Counted from the stretch's first letter, positions 23,482-33,463 are shown. The stretch: 40,708 bases of DNA from Nymphaea colorata (GCF_008831285.2 NW_022204788.1:1-40708), one strand, 5' to 3'. The notes: generated from the sequence alone by a model not told the origin. Numbers and translations are program-made.

Positions 23482-23808
23482 TCATTTGAAGGACTGATCA
23501 CGCGTTAAGTTCCACATAACCTTGGGAAACACTCTCACCTTCTCTTTGCGCTCATGAGGCACGTCGAAGGACTCAAGAGAATTGTACATTCTGTTTGTGT
23601 AGGGGACGAGGATGGGTCCTACATTCTTGAGGCACAGTTCTTCCTCGGCGAATATGGGCTGGTCTGTATCGTGGACAGTTTCTGAGCACAGCTCTTTCTT
23701 GTTGAATTTGGAGAAGCTGGGCTTGGAGAGGAAGAGCACCTGTCCCGCCTCTCCTCTTCGTTCTCCGTTCATTACAACCGAAATCATATAATTCATGCGA
23801 AGAAACAC
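23482..23808 (-). CDS. Unrecognised small protein, 108 residues or fewer
   Basis: Continuous frame from ATG 23808 (MFLRMNYMISVV) or the second ATG at about 23796, to TGA 23482-23484. No in-frame TAA/TAG. Polar with no membrane segment after the first residues; includes SKPSFSKFNKKELCSE, FAEEELCLKNVGPILVPYTN and a basic end RVFPKVMWNLTRDQSFK. No domain recognised. No intron or lesion is needed, which supports a real gene. Confidence 0.65.
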   Translation of the reverse strand: MFLRMNYMISVVMNGERRGEAGQVLFLSKPSFSKFNKKELCSETVHDTDQPIFAEEELCLKNVGPILVPYTNRMYNSLESFDVPHERKEKVRVFPKVMWNLTRDQSFK

Positions 23809-24378
23809 AGGAAAATAGGCAAAAAGGATGCGTATGGGCGGGAAGAGCGGAAGAGGGGAATGGGGCGATCGAAGAGTTACGAGTTTTATGAGATAGAGAT
23901 GGAGTGCCGTTTTTTTGATTTATTTTTGGTTTTTAATGAGCGAAAGAAGACAATGCGGATGCTAGCGTTATATTCAAATGATGGTGAGAGGAATCAGCGT
24001 CGGCTAAACTGCACTACTAAATCATTGAGCATAAATTTATGGATCAAAGTTCTTGATAAAGATGTCGTCATTAGTTGCCTATTTCCTCTCGTTGAAGAGC
24101 TTCGTTTGTATCCCTGGTCGCAAAGATATGGCTGGTCGTGATGGTGATTACACATTTTAGGATTAATTTTTATGCCATGGATAATTTGCATAATTTACAA
24201 ACAGCCAAGCCATCAAAGACCACTTAATTCCACGCATAAATCCCCATTTTCGCCTCTTTATCCCTTTTCCCACTCAACTTCCTCGCTGATTATTTTATCT
24301 GCGGTTATGTAACATCTTCGCAGGCTCGGCTTCCAAAAAGAGGAAATAATGGAATAAATGAGAAATATAATGAGTTTT
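23809..24378. other. Spacer with a weak plus-strand frame
   Basis: 570 bp. A plus-strand frame, ATG 23860 to TGA at 24139-24141 (MGRSKSYEFYEIEMECRFF, 93 residues), is open but has no recognised motif and only 51 bp to the divergent gene. It may be a small gene or chance. The rest is AT-rich. Confidence 0.4.
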
Positions 24379-24846
24379 TCATTGTATGCGCAGCAAGCCG
24401 AGGAGCCTAGACTGAAGCCTACCTTCTGCCTTGATCTCCTGGAAGCCAGCATCGAAATGGCGGTGGGGTGCGTGGGTGTGGTTGCAGGCGGGTTTGGCGT
24501 GTATGAAATTGCAGCGTTATCCGTACATGCACGAGCCTTCGTTGAGGAAGACCCCGCATTCCTTGGTCTTGTATCTGCAGTTGGGTTGCTGGTTCTTCTT
24601 GAGCTCATGCGAGCCGTGTGCGAATTTGCACTTCTTCTCGTAGGGGCAGAAGCCGAATTCTATGAATTTTTTGCAAAGTTGCGACTTTTCCTTATCCTTC
24701 CTTATGGAAGGTTTCAAGTAGTTCAGCGGCAGCTGCCCCCGAGGCGAACCCGAGTCCTAGGTCGATGGCGAGTATTCCGCCTCCTTCTTTGCGAGGGTGC
24801 CAACGCCATTCCCCAAAGGCAGCTCCAGATTCCTTCTTCCTATCAT
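24379..24846 (-). CDS. Tandem CCCH zinc-finger protein (TTP-like)
   Basis: RNA-binding protein of the ZFP36/TIS11 type. 155 residues, continuous from ATG 24846 (MIGRRNLELPLGNG) to TGA 24379-24381. Finger 1 CKKFIEFGFCPYEKKCKFAH and finger 2 CGVFLNEGSCMYGQRCNFIH both fit C-x8-C-x5-C-x3-H exactly; the Gln in finger 2 is a TAA codon, so the second finger is lost under the standard code. Family members bind AU-rich 3' UTR elements and recruit deadenylases. The spacing between fingers is close to TTP's 18 residues. It shares a 285-bp spacer with the divergent kinesin. Confidence 0.9.
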
Positions 24847-24936
24847 GCCAATCTTATTAACAAATTATTTTAATCATTAAAATAAATAAACTTATACGAC
24901 CCAGCGGTTAACTTAAAAAAGAAACACCGGCAGCAG

Positions 24937-24972
24937 CCTTCCCGAACGGCCTGGGGATTGCAGAAGGGAAGG
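24937..24972. repeat. GC-rich hairpin between divergent genes
   Basis: CCTTCCC (24937-24943) and GGGAAGG (24966-24972) are perfect 7-bp arms around a 22-nt loop, in an AT-rich spacer. A T5 run follows at about 24984. It lies in the spacer feeding both the CCCH gene and the kinesin. Possible small RNA or leader structure. Confidence 0.4.
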
Positions 24973-25131
24973 AGCCAAGCTATCTTTTTGAGTACTTTTT
25001 AGGCAAATTCCGAAATGTTTTTATTTGCGGGGAAGGACCTCAAAAAGAGAGGAAAAAGGATTCTTCTGTTGTATATATGGAAACGCAGTGATAATTCTTT
25101 TAAAATCATCTTTAAAATCATTATTTTCCAA

Positions 25132-26897
25132 ATGCCCGAGGAGTGTATAAAAGTATTCGTGCGCGTCCGTCCATTCACCGAGAAGGAAGCCACCAAGGGT
25201 ACACGTATTGCTAGTCAGCCAACAACGACTTCCTGTTTACGGACCAAGGGGAGAAGCAGCTGACAGTGCGGGACATAAACTCCGAAAGAAAAAATAGCAA
25301 AACCTTTTCATTCGACGATATCTTCCCCCCAGAGACATCGCAATCGGCCATCTACGAGGCCGCCAGCAAGCACCTCACCCGCTAAGTCCTCCAGGGCTAC
25401 AACGGAACCGTCTTCGCCTACGGGCAAACCGGCTCGGGAAAGACATACACGATGATGGGATAATTGCGAGATGACTAGCACAAGGGCATCATTCCGCGCT
25501 GCTTCGAGTCGATCCTGTAGTCCGCGAAGGCGGACAAGTCGAAGGACTTCCTCATCATGTGCTCCTATATAGAACTCTACAACGAATAGCTGCGGGACCT
25601 GCTGCACATAAACGAGAAATTCAAACTGGAGCTCAGGGAATCCCCAGAGAAGGGAGTCTTCATCAAAGACGTCAAGAAAGTCCCCATCACCACCGTCGCG
25701 GAAATGATGAAGTACCTCAAAATCGGCAACCAGAACAGAACCACAGGCGAAACTCTCATGAACACCGAATCCTCACGCTCGCACTCCATCTTCACCATCT
25801 ACGTCGAGTCCCTAGAAAAGGGACCAGAAAATATCGACAAACTGGTAGGGTCGAAGTTCAACTTGGTCGACCTGGCCGGCTCGGAGAGGCAGAGCAAGAC
25901 GGGGTCGATCGGGGACAGGTTTTTGGAGGCGACCAAGATCAACTTGTCGCTGACTGCTCTGGGGAAGGTGATTTCCGTGCTCGTGGAGGGAAAGGGGTCC
26001 TTCATTCCCTACAGGGACTCCAAGCTGACGCGCCTGCTGCAGGACTCCTTGGGCGGAAACGCAAAGACAGTGATGATCGCCACTGTTTCCCCCTCCAGCT
26101 ACAACTACGAGGAAACCATCTCCACCCTAAAGTACGCATCCCGGGCCAAATACATCACCAATGTCCCCATCATCAACCTCGACCCAAAGGACGCCCTGCT
26201 CAAAGAGTATGAATCAGAGATCCGCCGACTGAGGAGCGCGCTGGGAGAGATCCAGAAGGAAGACCAGCCGAACCTGGACCTCCTGATCGAGGAGAACCGC
26301 AGGATCACCAAGGAGGCGGAGGAGGAGAAGAAGGAACTCATCTCCAAGATCCAGAAGCTGGAAGAGCAGTTCATTTCCACGCCCTACGAGCTGCCCCAGA
26401 AGTACAAGGAGGAACGCAACATCCGCGAGCAGAAGCTCAGCTTCATGGAGAAGAACTACAAGAGCCTCGAAGAGGAGGTCAGCGAGATGAAGGAACTCCT
26501 CAACGACCTCCGCAAGAAGTACAAGGCAGCCTCCAAGGAGATTTTCCAAATGGAGAGCGAGCACGAGAAGGAACGATAGCTCATCAAGGAGGAATCGGAG
26601 GAGATCAAGCGCGAAAACATCGTCTTCAAGAGCATCCTGGGCGTGCTCTTCACCGAGAAGCAGCTCAAGAACATCATCGGCTTGGGGACCTGGGAGGGCG
26701 AGCACAAGTTCAAACTGCCCACCTTCTACTTCAAGGACAGGCACACCCTCGCCTTCCCCTGCGAGGAGCCCTAGAACGACCTCAGCTACGAACAGCCCAG
26801 GATCAGCAAGGACCGCTCCCAGGACAAGTACCAAACCACCGCCACTTCCTTTGGAGCTCGCATCAACAATGGACACACTCATCCAAAGGCAGCCTGA
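25132..26897 (+). CDS. Kinesin-2-like motor protein
   Basis: N-terminal kinesin motor, 581 residues after removing one 20-nt intron, with no other break over 1.7 kb. Start MPEECIKVFVRVRPF. P-loop GQTGSGKT (about residue 98), switch I SSRSHSI, switch II LVDLAGSER, and the neck-entry block YASRAKYITNVPIINLDPKD followed by ALLKEYESEIRRLR, the kinesin-2 (KIF3/OSM-3) version of the neck. A coiled coil follows to about residue 490, then a short globular tail with GTWEGEHKFKLP. Kinesin-2 drives anterograde intraflagellar transport in cilia. TAA/TAG give Gln in conserved positions (LTRQVLQGYNGT, YNEQLRDLL), good evidence for the code. Ends at TGA 26895-26897, 68 bp before the Rab gene. Confidence 0.93.
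25199..25218 (+). other. 20-nt intron in kinesin
   Basis: GTACACGTATTGCTAGTCAG, A at position 15. Removal joins EATKA to NNDFLFTDQGEKQLTV and leads into the unbroken motor frame. Confidence 0.92.
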
Positions 26898-26965
26898 TCC
26901 CCCGCAAACGATGAGAAATACGTGATATGTTATTTTTGTTGACTGTCGGTAATAATCTATAATTG

Positions 26966-27665
26966 ATGGAGCAAAACCTAACGCAGATAAAGGTGATCGT
27001 GGTGGGCGATTCCGGCGTCGGCAAGAGCAGCATCCTCTTCCGCTTCGTCAACGACGAATTCAACGAATTCAGCGAGGCCACCCTCGGCGCCGCCTTCGTC
27101 TCCAAGGTTCACACCTACGGACAGGACAAGACCATACGCTTCCAAGTAGAAATGCTGATATCGAGGTCTGGGATACGGCCGGCCAAGAAAAATACAAGTC
27201 CATCGCCCCCATCTACTACAGATGTACGCTCCTTCCCATCAAGAGTCCCAAATCGCACTGTGCGTTTACGATATAACCAAAAAGGAGTCCTTCGCGGTAC
27301 TCAAGAACTGGGTGGACGAGCTCAGGAACAAGGGCCCCGAAGGAATGCGTAAACGATGAGTGATTTAGTCCTGGCAGTGGTGGGCAACAAGATCGACAGA
27401 ACTGAGGAAGAGGCTATCGGCTACAACTAGGTCAAACAGTACGCGAGTCGATCGGAGCGATGTTCAAGTTGACCAGCGCCAAGGACGGCAAGGGCATCAA
27501 TGTACTCAATGCTGAACTCAGGAGCTGTTTTCCGCGCTGGCAGAGAAGTACGAAGAGGTGAAGAGCCAGCCGGCGGCGGGTAAGGTGGCGGTGGGTAACA
27601 AGCTGACTTCTGCTGCGGGGGAGAAGAAGAAGAAGGGCGGGTGCTGCGGCGGGAAGGAGAAGTGA
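26966..27665 (+). CDS. Rab GTPase (Rab5/Rab21-like)
   Basis: Small GTPase of vesicle traffic, about 206 residues from five exons split by four 20-nt introns. GDSGVGKS P-loop, effector region EATLGAAFVSK, WDTAGQE (visible only after splicing intron 1), NKID and TSAK are all present. ATLGAAF is nearest the endosomal Rab5/21/22 group (family knowledge; exact orthology not decided). The C-terminus is lysine-rich with a double cysteine, CCGGKEK, for prenylation, although five residues follow CC, more than usual. One base is missing near 27445 (GCG GAG read as GCGAG). ATG 26966, TGA 27663-27665. This gene gives the strongest proof of the 20-nt introns, because conserved motifs lie on both sides. 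Confidence 0.95.
27146..27165 (+). other. 20-nt intron 1 in Rab
   Basis: GTAGAAATGCTGATATCGAG, A at position 15. Removal creates IRFQVWDTAGQEKYKSIAP. Confidence 0.97.
27224..27243 (+). other. 20-nt intron 2 in Rab
   Basis: GTACGCTCCTTCCCATCAAG, A at position 15. Removal creates PIYYRQSQIALCVYDIT, the standard Rab order; the junction codon is TAG (Gln). Confidence 0.96.
27349..27368 (+). other. 20-nt intron 3 in Rab
   Basis: GTAAACGATGAGTGATTTAG, A at position 15. It contains TGA codons; removal creates EGMLLAVVGNKID. Confidence 0.96.
27502..27521 (+). other. 20-nt intron 4 in Rab
   Basis: GTACTCAATGCTGAACTCAG, A at position 15. Removal joins GKGIN to ELFSALAEKYEEV, the usual Rab C-terminal helix. 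Confidence 0.96.
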
Positions 27666-27787
27666 GGCTGACAGTGATGGTTTTTGACTGTAACCCCCTA
27701 TCAGTTGCGCCAAGTCTGCGCTTCAATTGTGGAATTTGATTCGATTATCCCACTCCATTTGTTTATTTTACTTAACAGTGCTCCCAC

Positions 27788-29064
27788 ATGATGGAAGAAG
27801 AGAAGGAAAACCCAACAACTTCGTAGGCATGCATGGCGAGGTACGCATCTCTCGATCAAGAACGTGGGCCTCGGTTTCGTCGCTCGCGATAGCGCCGCCA
27901 AGCAGCAATAGCAGACAAACCAGATAACTTTTCGCGTGATCCGCAACGACCAGAACCACGAGAACGTGAAGTTCCTGCTCGACCTCAAGAACATCTTCGC
28001 CAGACAACTCCCCAAGATGCCCAAAGAGTATATCGTCAAATTGGTCTTCGATAGAAACCACGAGTCCATGATCATCCTCAGGAACAACACCAAAGTAGTC
28101 GGCGGCATCTGCTTCCGAGAGTTCAAACAGGAGAGGTTCGCAGAAATCGCCTTCCTCGCCATCACCTCCACCGAGCAGATCAAGGGCTTCGGCACGAGGC
28201 TGATGAATAAATTGAAGGGTAATTTTGGGGGAATTTAGAGGAGATGCAGAGAAGAAAGGTGGAATACCTGATGACCTACGCCGACAACCTGGCGCTGGGG
28301 TACTTCCGCAAGCAGGGCTTCAGCAAGGACTGCAAGATGCCGCCCGAGCGCTGGAAGGGCTACATCAAGGACTACGAGGGCGGAACCATGATGGAGTGCT
28401 ACGTGCACCCCACCATCGACTACTCCAAGATCAGCGAAATCATCAAACGCCAGAAGGAGTTCGTCATCCAAAAGATCAAAGAACTCTCCATCAACAACCA
28501 CAAGTTCGACGGAATCGCACTCGAGAAAAAGTTGGAGAACCCTACGTCAGGAGAAACGCACAGGGAGAAGAAGAGTTCTTCAGAGTCAATCCCATGGAGA
28601 TCCCAGGAGTCAAGGAGAGCGGGTGGACCTGGCAGGACCACGAGGAACTGATCAAGACCAAAGAGGTCTCCTTCCTGCTCGAGTGCCAGAACATCCTGGA
28701 TCTGATGAAGAAGCACCAGTCCTCCTGGCCGTTCCGCGACCCAGTATCCCTGGACGACGTGCCCGACTACCACGTGGTCATAAAGGAGCCGATCGACATC
28801 AAGACCATCGAGAAGAAGTTGTCCAACAACGAGTACCGAGACCGTGAGCACTTCTGCGACGACATTGCGCGCATCTTCAAGAACTGCAGACAGTACAACC
28901 AGCCTGAAACCTCCTACTTCAAGTGCTCCAACGAGCTCGAAGAATACATAAAACCGCATATCATCGCCCTCAAGGAAGGCAAGGGGGACTCATACATCAC
29001 CGAGAAGAGATTACTGGGCGGGAAATTCAAGAAGAAACCCAATGAAAAGAAGACCAAGAAGTGA
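27788..29064 (+). CDS. GCN5: Gcn5-type histone acetyltransferase with bromodomain
   Basis: Nuclear KAT2-family acetyltransferase of SAGA-type complexes, acetylating histone H3. About 412 residues, close to the Tetrahymena p55 enzyme and yeast Gcn5. Start MMEEEKENPNNFVG. The catalytic domain has FRVIRNDQNHENVKFLL, LPKMPKEYIVKLVFDRNH, FAEIAFLAITSTEQIKGFG (general-base Glu in FAEI; acetyl-CoA loop QIKGFG) and YADNLALGYFRKQGF, then GYIKDYEGGTMMEC. The C-terminal bromodomain shows WPFRDPVSLDDVPDYHVVIK, IKEPIDIKTIEKKLSNNEY and NCRQYN with the acetyl-lysine-binding Asn. Two 20-nt introns; single C losses near 27808 and 28540. TGA 29062-29064. Confidence 0.95.
27841..27860 (+). other. GCN5: 20-nt intron 1 in GCN5
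   Basis: GTACGCATCTCTCGATCAAG, A at position 15. Removal joins VGMHGE to NVGLGFVARD. Confidence 0.88.
28219..28238 (+). other. GCN5: 20-nt intron 2 in GCN5
   Basis: GTAATTTTGGGGGAATTTAG, A at position 15. Removal joins LMNKLKE to EMQRRKVEYLMTYADN inside the catalytic domain. Confidence 0.95.
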
Positions 29065-29268
29065 CGTGATAGTTATGGCAAAATATGGTTGAATATCTAT
29101 CATCCCGTAGGGGCGGTGCCAATATGCGTTGGTTGCGTGATATCGTCACTGTTGATGCAAAACATATGAAAATTTGCTCTACTGATGAAAATGGGAGGAG
29201 GCGTCTGATTTGAAAAGTGGTGGTGTATGGCGGGCAAAGTGTGACTTTCGATTAATAACCCAATTCTT

Positions 29269-31202
29269 ATGAATTTTACAAGCGCAAGTCTCTCAGAGGG
29301 GTGCATCCGCGAGCTCTACACGCAGAACCGCTGCGAAGTCAAGCACCCCTCCGTCCAGATCCTCGATTTCTAGTAGAGCGAAGCCAACGAGAAGGAAATT
29401 ACGTACCTGTTGATCTACCAAGCATACGCATATCCGACGGAAACCACTTCATCGACTGCACCCTGTTCGGCAACTACCTGATAAGCAACAACGCCGTCAT
29501 CGAGACGAAGAACGCCACCACCGTGACCACTTTTAAGCGATGCCAGATCGTCAAGCTCATCGACTATTTCAGCAAAATCGACGAGAATCGCATCACCAAG
29601 CTCAAGATAATGATCCGGAAGATGGGCGATTGCACCAACTGGAATGAAATTATTGGATATCCGCAGGAAATTCATCAGTTTATGGTCAATGCCAGGACGC
29701 CCCAGAGGGACATTGCAGAACCAACCGCCAAGAAAAGCAAGCTGGAAAGAGAGGGAAATGGTGGAAAAGTGATAGTATACCGGTAATCAAGCTGGAAAGC
29801 GCCATGGATGTTGAAATGCCAACCACGACCAATACCCCTCCAACAAGCATGCAGAAAAATATCAAGAGATAGCTGCAGCATCCCCAGCTTGACTACCAGG
29901 CCACCCAAGTAAAGTAGGCAAACGGTCATAATCCAAATAAAGCTCAGAGCCTACAGGGCATGAACGAATCGCTAACTTTGAACTAAATACTAAACGGAAA
30001 GTAAGGCTTCCTGATTGCGCGTTTAGTGAGGTTCAAGGCCGCCAAGAAGGAGACCAAGGATGGCATAATGACGGTGTGCTACCTGGGCTTGGTGGACAAG
30101 CACAATTAGTTCATACGGGTTCACCTGGCAGGCAGACTGGCCATGAACAACGAGAAAACACTCAAGAAGAACAAGAGCTACTACATTAGAGGCTTCGATC
30201 TGGTCAATCTCAAAAACTCAGGCACGCAGATTCGTCTCAAAGAAAAATAATACAAGATAGTTTAGGTTTACAACGAATAGCTGACGAAGCAATTGCCAAG
30301 CTAGTACTACTGCTGGGACCACGAGAGTCATGACAACGACAACAACGAGTCTGAGTTCGTCGACGTCATCGGGATGATCGACGATATCGAGGAGAAGGCC
30401 ACCTATACCAACGACACGAAGTCAGTCATCAGGCTGGTCCTCAAGAACAGGTTCAAGTCCATCAGGATCAGCTTCTGGACTGACCAGATGAAGAATTTCG
30501 AGAATTTCAACCTCAAGAAGAAGGAATGGATCATCGTGGAGGACATCAGGAAGAAACAGGGCAAATACTATGATTTCAGCCTAGAGTCTTCCCTTATCCA
30601 CCTGAGCGAGTTTCCCTTCCTGCAGGAAAGGTTCAAAGATATCTTTCCCTAAGGAGCTCCTGAAATCATTCCTTAGAACACAAGATAGTTGCTTGCTCTC
30701 TTCAACGACGATCCGAACAACTCAAAGCTGCAGACAATAAAGTAAGCCATTTCTAAAGTAGAGTCTACCTGAGCAGTTTCAAGGACAACAAGCTGATCTA
30801 CCACATCTGCGACGACTGCAAGAAAAAAGTGGAAAAGAGCGCTACGGAATGCCAGTAATGCGGAAGCTAGCACCTCATCTTCAAGTACAATTGCCCCCTC
30901 GAGTTTTCCGACAGCACAGGGTCGATAGTCGCCATTCTCTTCGACGCAGCAGCGCAAAAACTCATCGGTATTTGCATGATAACATAGGCAAGACTGCAAA
31001 CTAGATAAACGAGATGAGCGATGAGGAAATCGACCGTTTGTTCTAGACGCTGCTCTTCCGTTATTTTTTGATAACGGTGTAGAATAGGAACCAGCGTATA
31101 ATCCTGCGGAACATCTAGCAGCTCGACCAGAACCAGTAGGTGTCTTGCATCCGCGAGACTCTCTAGAAGATAAACCAGAGCTTTTTCCGCTAGTTGTGGT
31201 GA
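29269..31202 (+). CDS. RPA1: Replication protein A large subunit
   Basis: Single-stranded-DNA-binding subunit of RPA, used in replication, repair and recombination. About 624 residues after removing three 20-nt introns (human 616). N-terminal OB fold: VQILDFQQSEANEKEITIRI then SDGNHFIDCTLF. Tandem DNA-binding OB folds follow (LNQILNGKQGFLIARLVRF; then EFVDVIGMIDDIEEKATY). The zinc ribbon of DBD-C is complete: ICDDCKKKVEKSATECQQCG, four cysteines, then IFKYNCPLEFSDSTGSI. The C-terminal helix DEEIDRLFQTLLFRYFLI is the heterotrimer-forming part. Many TAA/TAG glutamines; one zinc-ribbon Gln (CQQC) is TAA. One base is lost near 29782 (TAC CCG GTA). ATG 29269, TGA 31200-31202. Confidence 0.92.
29403..29422 (+). 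other. RPA1: 20-nt intron 1 in RPA1
   Basis: GTACCTGTTGATCTACCAAG, A at position 15. Removal joins ANEKEIT to IRISDGNHF, a continuous OB-fold strand. Confidence 0.92.
30742..30761 (+). other. RPA1: 20-nt intron 2 in RPA1
   Basis: GTAAGCCATTTCTAAAGTAG, A at position 15. Removal joins KLQTI to KVYLSSFKDNKLIYHICDDC. Confidence 0.92.
30968..30987 (+). other. RPA1: 20-nt intron 3 in RPA1
   Basis: GTATTTGCATGATAACATAG, A at position 15. Removal joins AAQKLIG to KTANQINEMSDEEIDRLF. Confidence 0.92.
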
Positions 31203-31278
31203 TACTGCTGGCGGGAGAGTGATCATTTTTATTGTAGCATTTGCCTGCTCGTTGTCATCAATCTATTAACTATTACAT

Positions 31279-31598
31279 ATGGGTTGCTCGCACTCGGCCA
31301 GGGAACTCAGGGCCGCATAGGAGAAGAAAAGATCAATCAGGCAATCCTCTCGGCCTTCATCCCGCTCCAATCCAACGTCCCGCTCAACAATAGCAAGCCA
31401 ACATCTCGAAACCTATTGTCCAGCGAGGAGAGAGCGGCGCAGAAGGGGCAAATAACGCAGAAAATAACATAAAAAACTGTAGATAGAAGCTCGAGCAGGA
31501 TCGAGGTGAGGCCCAAATTTGAAACCAACTACGCTCCGCCCATTTTCGACCCCTATTCCTCCAGGAAGATCATCGCACCACCCCTCAAATAAACCTGA
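31279..31598 (+). CDS. Small protein with predicted N-terminal acylation
   Basis: About 106 residues, ATG 31279 to TGA 31596-31598. It starts MGCSHSARELRAAQ: Gly2 for myristoylation and Cys3 for palmitoylation, the pattern of dually acylated membrane-attached proteins. The body is hydrophilic with KINQAILSAFIPLQSNVPLN and the C-terminal FETNYAPPIFDPYSSRKI, rich in Tyr/Pro; no domain recognised. One A is missing from a run near 31335 for the two halves to join. It follows RPA1 by 76 bp and is convergent with the membrane protein 44 bp away. Confidence 0.65.
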
Positions 31599-31642
31599 TT
31601 TTGCATCCACCACCACAACTCATCAATAAAACCTCAAACCAT

Positions 31643-32164
31643 CAGCCGAAAATCACCTTGCCGGCCTACTCCAGCTCCCTCTCCACCTACTAATCGTCCT
31701 CTCTCCAACGGGAGGGATGGTGCCGGCCTGCAGTGCCTTGTATTCGGGACTATTGACCAATTTTTAAACTTCCTCTTCGGTTTGGCTCTTCTTTTGCTGT
31801 TGGTGGGCTTCGGGGGTGACTGTGGGCTGTTTTGAGAGGTGGGCGGGGCGAGTGTCTTGAGGCGGTACTAGTAGTAGAATATGATGGAGACGAAAACGAT
31901 GATGAGGTAGTAAAAGTGGTAGAGGTAGGCCCATACGACCAGCTGAACGAATTTGAATCCCCCAAAGTCCAAACTGTGCACGTAGAAGATGGCCATATTC
32001 AGCGTGTCCTATGCCTGCGACAGGAATCCCGCGAGAGAGGGGGCCTCCTCGGTGAGCTAAAGCGAGTAGTAGTAAACCACCAGTCCATACCCGATTTCGT
32101 AGAGGACGGCGAAGGCCAGCAGGAAGAGGGCCAATTTGAAAAGATAGGTGAGGAAGAAGCGCAT
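31643..32164 (-). CDS. Small two-pass membrane protein, unknown family
   Basis: About 174 residues. ATG 32164 opens with a hydrophobic helix (FFLTYLFKLALFLLAFAVLY); a second is rich in Tyr/Val/Ile (VVWAYLYHFYYLIIVFVSII). A long hydrophilic tail follows, with Gln/Lys/Glu (EAHQQQKKSQTEEEVQKLVN) and the end QVERELEQAGKVIFG before TGA 31643-31645. Single bases are missing near 31850 and 31702 (CC runs). The layout of two helices joined by a soluble loop plus a charged tail suggests an ER or other endomembrane protein. No family recognised. Confidence 0.6.
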
Positions 32165-32290
32165 GCCTTAATTTAAAATTATAGGAGGGAATCAATATTC
32201 AATTCCCTATCACCTGCTGCCGGCCGGCCAAAAAGACACCATTCATAAAAATGGCCATTCTTTGGCTATTGAATTGTTAGTTTATAATTA

Positions 32291-33427
32291 ATGGGATTGC
32301 TGCAAAAACTTGTCAACGTCCTCGTCCTCGCCTCCTGCACCGCCCTCCTCTACTATCTGAATTCAAATCTCACGCAGATTGGCAACCAACAGCACCAGCT
32401 GCTAGAACTCACCTACCTGGTAGGGACTGGCGTTGCATTATCCGACAAACAACTGCAAATCATCCAATAGATTGCAGAGAAGAATACGGAGGAAAAGGAT
32501 AGCAACAGTCCTGCCTGCTTTTTGAAAGCCTATCAAGAGGTCGTAGTGAAAGGCAAGATCGATCCGGAGGGACTTTTCAATATCTTCTAGCCGGGAAAGT
32601 AGTTCAGTGGGATTTCATCATGCACCCACTATTACTCCCTCCTCATCTACAGGGCCTCTCTGCTCCAAACCAAGGAAAAAGTCAGGATCGGCAGCATCCT
32701 GAATTCGCTCCTGAGCAAGTAATTCTAAACCAAAAAGTAAACCCCCATCTGCCTCTACTTCTACGCCTACAACTCCGAAACCACCACCAAGGAACAGATC
32801 AGCTAGATCAACGCGCAGGAGTATAGCGATTGGGTCGGAATTGTTGATATCGATGGATCCACAGACAACACGCACATGTTCGCCAAATACACCATCGAAG
32901 AGCAATCTAAGGAGGAGAAGAAGACAGCTAAAGCGAAAATCAACGTTGTGCCATAGAGGAAAGGATTCGTCAACAATTTAGGCAATGCGGTTAAGACCCA
33001 ATGCCAAGACGGATCAATCGTACTTGTCTTGGATAAAAGCTCCATCCTCCTCAGCCCATACTCTCTGAACATCGTCAACAGTTTCTTCGTCAACCACCCT
33101 ACCGATATCGCAATATTCAAAAGCCTGACCATCAAGCATTAGAACATCTAAGACTCGGCTAAGGCACAACTGCCCAACATCTATCCTATCCTCGCCTTCA
33201 AAAAGTCGAGCTTCGCCAAAATCCAGCCACTCATCACCAAAATTTCATAATCATCTAAAAAAGACTAAAAGACAATCGACTACCAGCCAGACCTGCTGGC
33301 ATTCAACATCATCAACGATCCATAGCTGTCCTCACAGGTCGGCTATGCTAACGACGCCATCGTATACAGGCCGACCCGTACTTCCTCCGAGCAATCGATG
33401 CTGCAGTCTCTTTTGGCGTAGTTGTGA
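32291..33427 (+). CDS. Type II membrane protein with GT-A glycosyltransferase-like features
   Basis: An unbroken 378-residue frame with more than ten TAA/TAG codons, so invisible under the standard code; no intron and no lesion. The N-terminus MGLLQKLVNVLVLASCTALL is a signal anchor. The lumenal part has IVDIDGSTDNT, like the nucleotide-sugar loop of family 2 transferases, then VVPQRKGFVNNLGNAV and GSIVLVLDKSSILLSPYSLN in the position of the second GT-A block. There the metal-binding DxD would be expected; only LDKSS is seen, so the enzyme may be inactive or a relative without that motif. Family assignment is inference from motif order only. It ends 41 bp before the 3' end of an oppositely oriented tRNA gene. 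Confidence 0.75.
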
Positions 33428-33463
33428 TATGTATATGGCTAATGGTGATATTGCGTATCTGAT

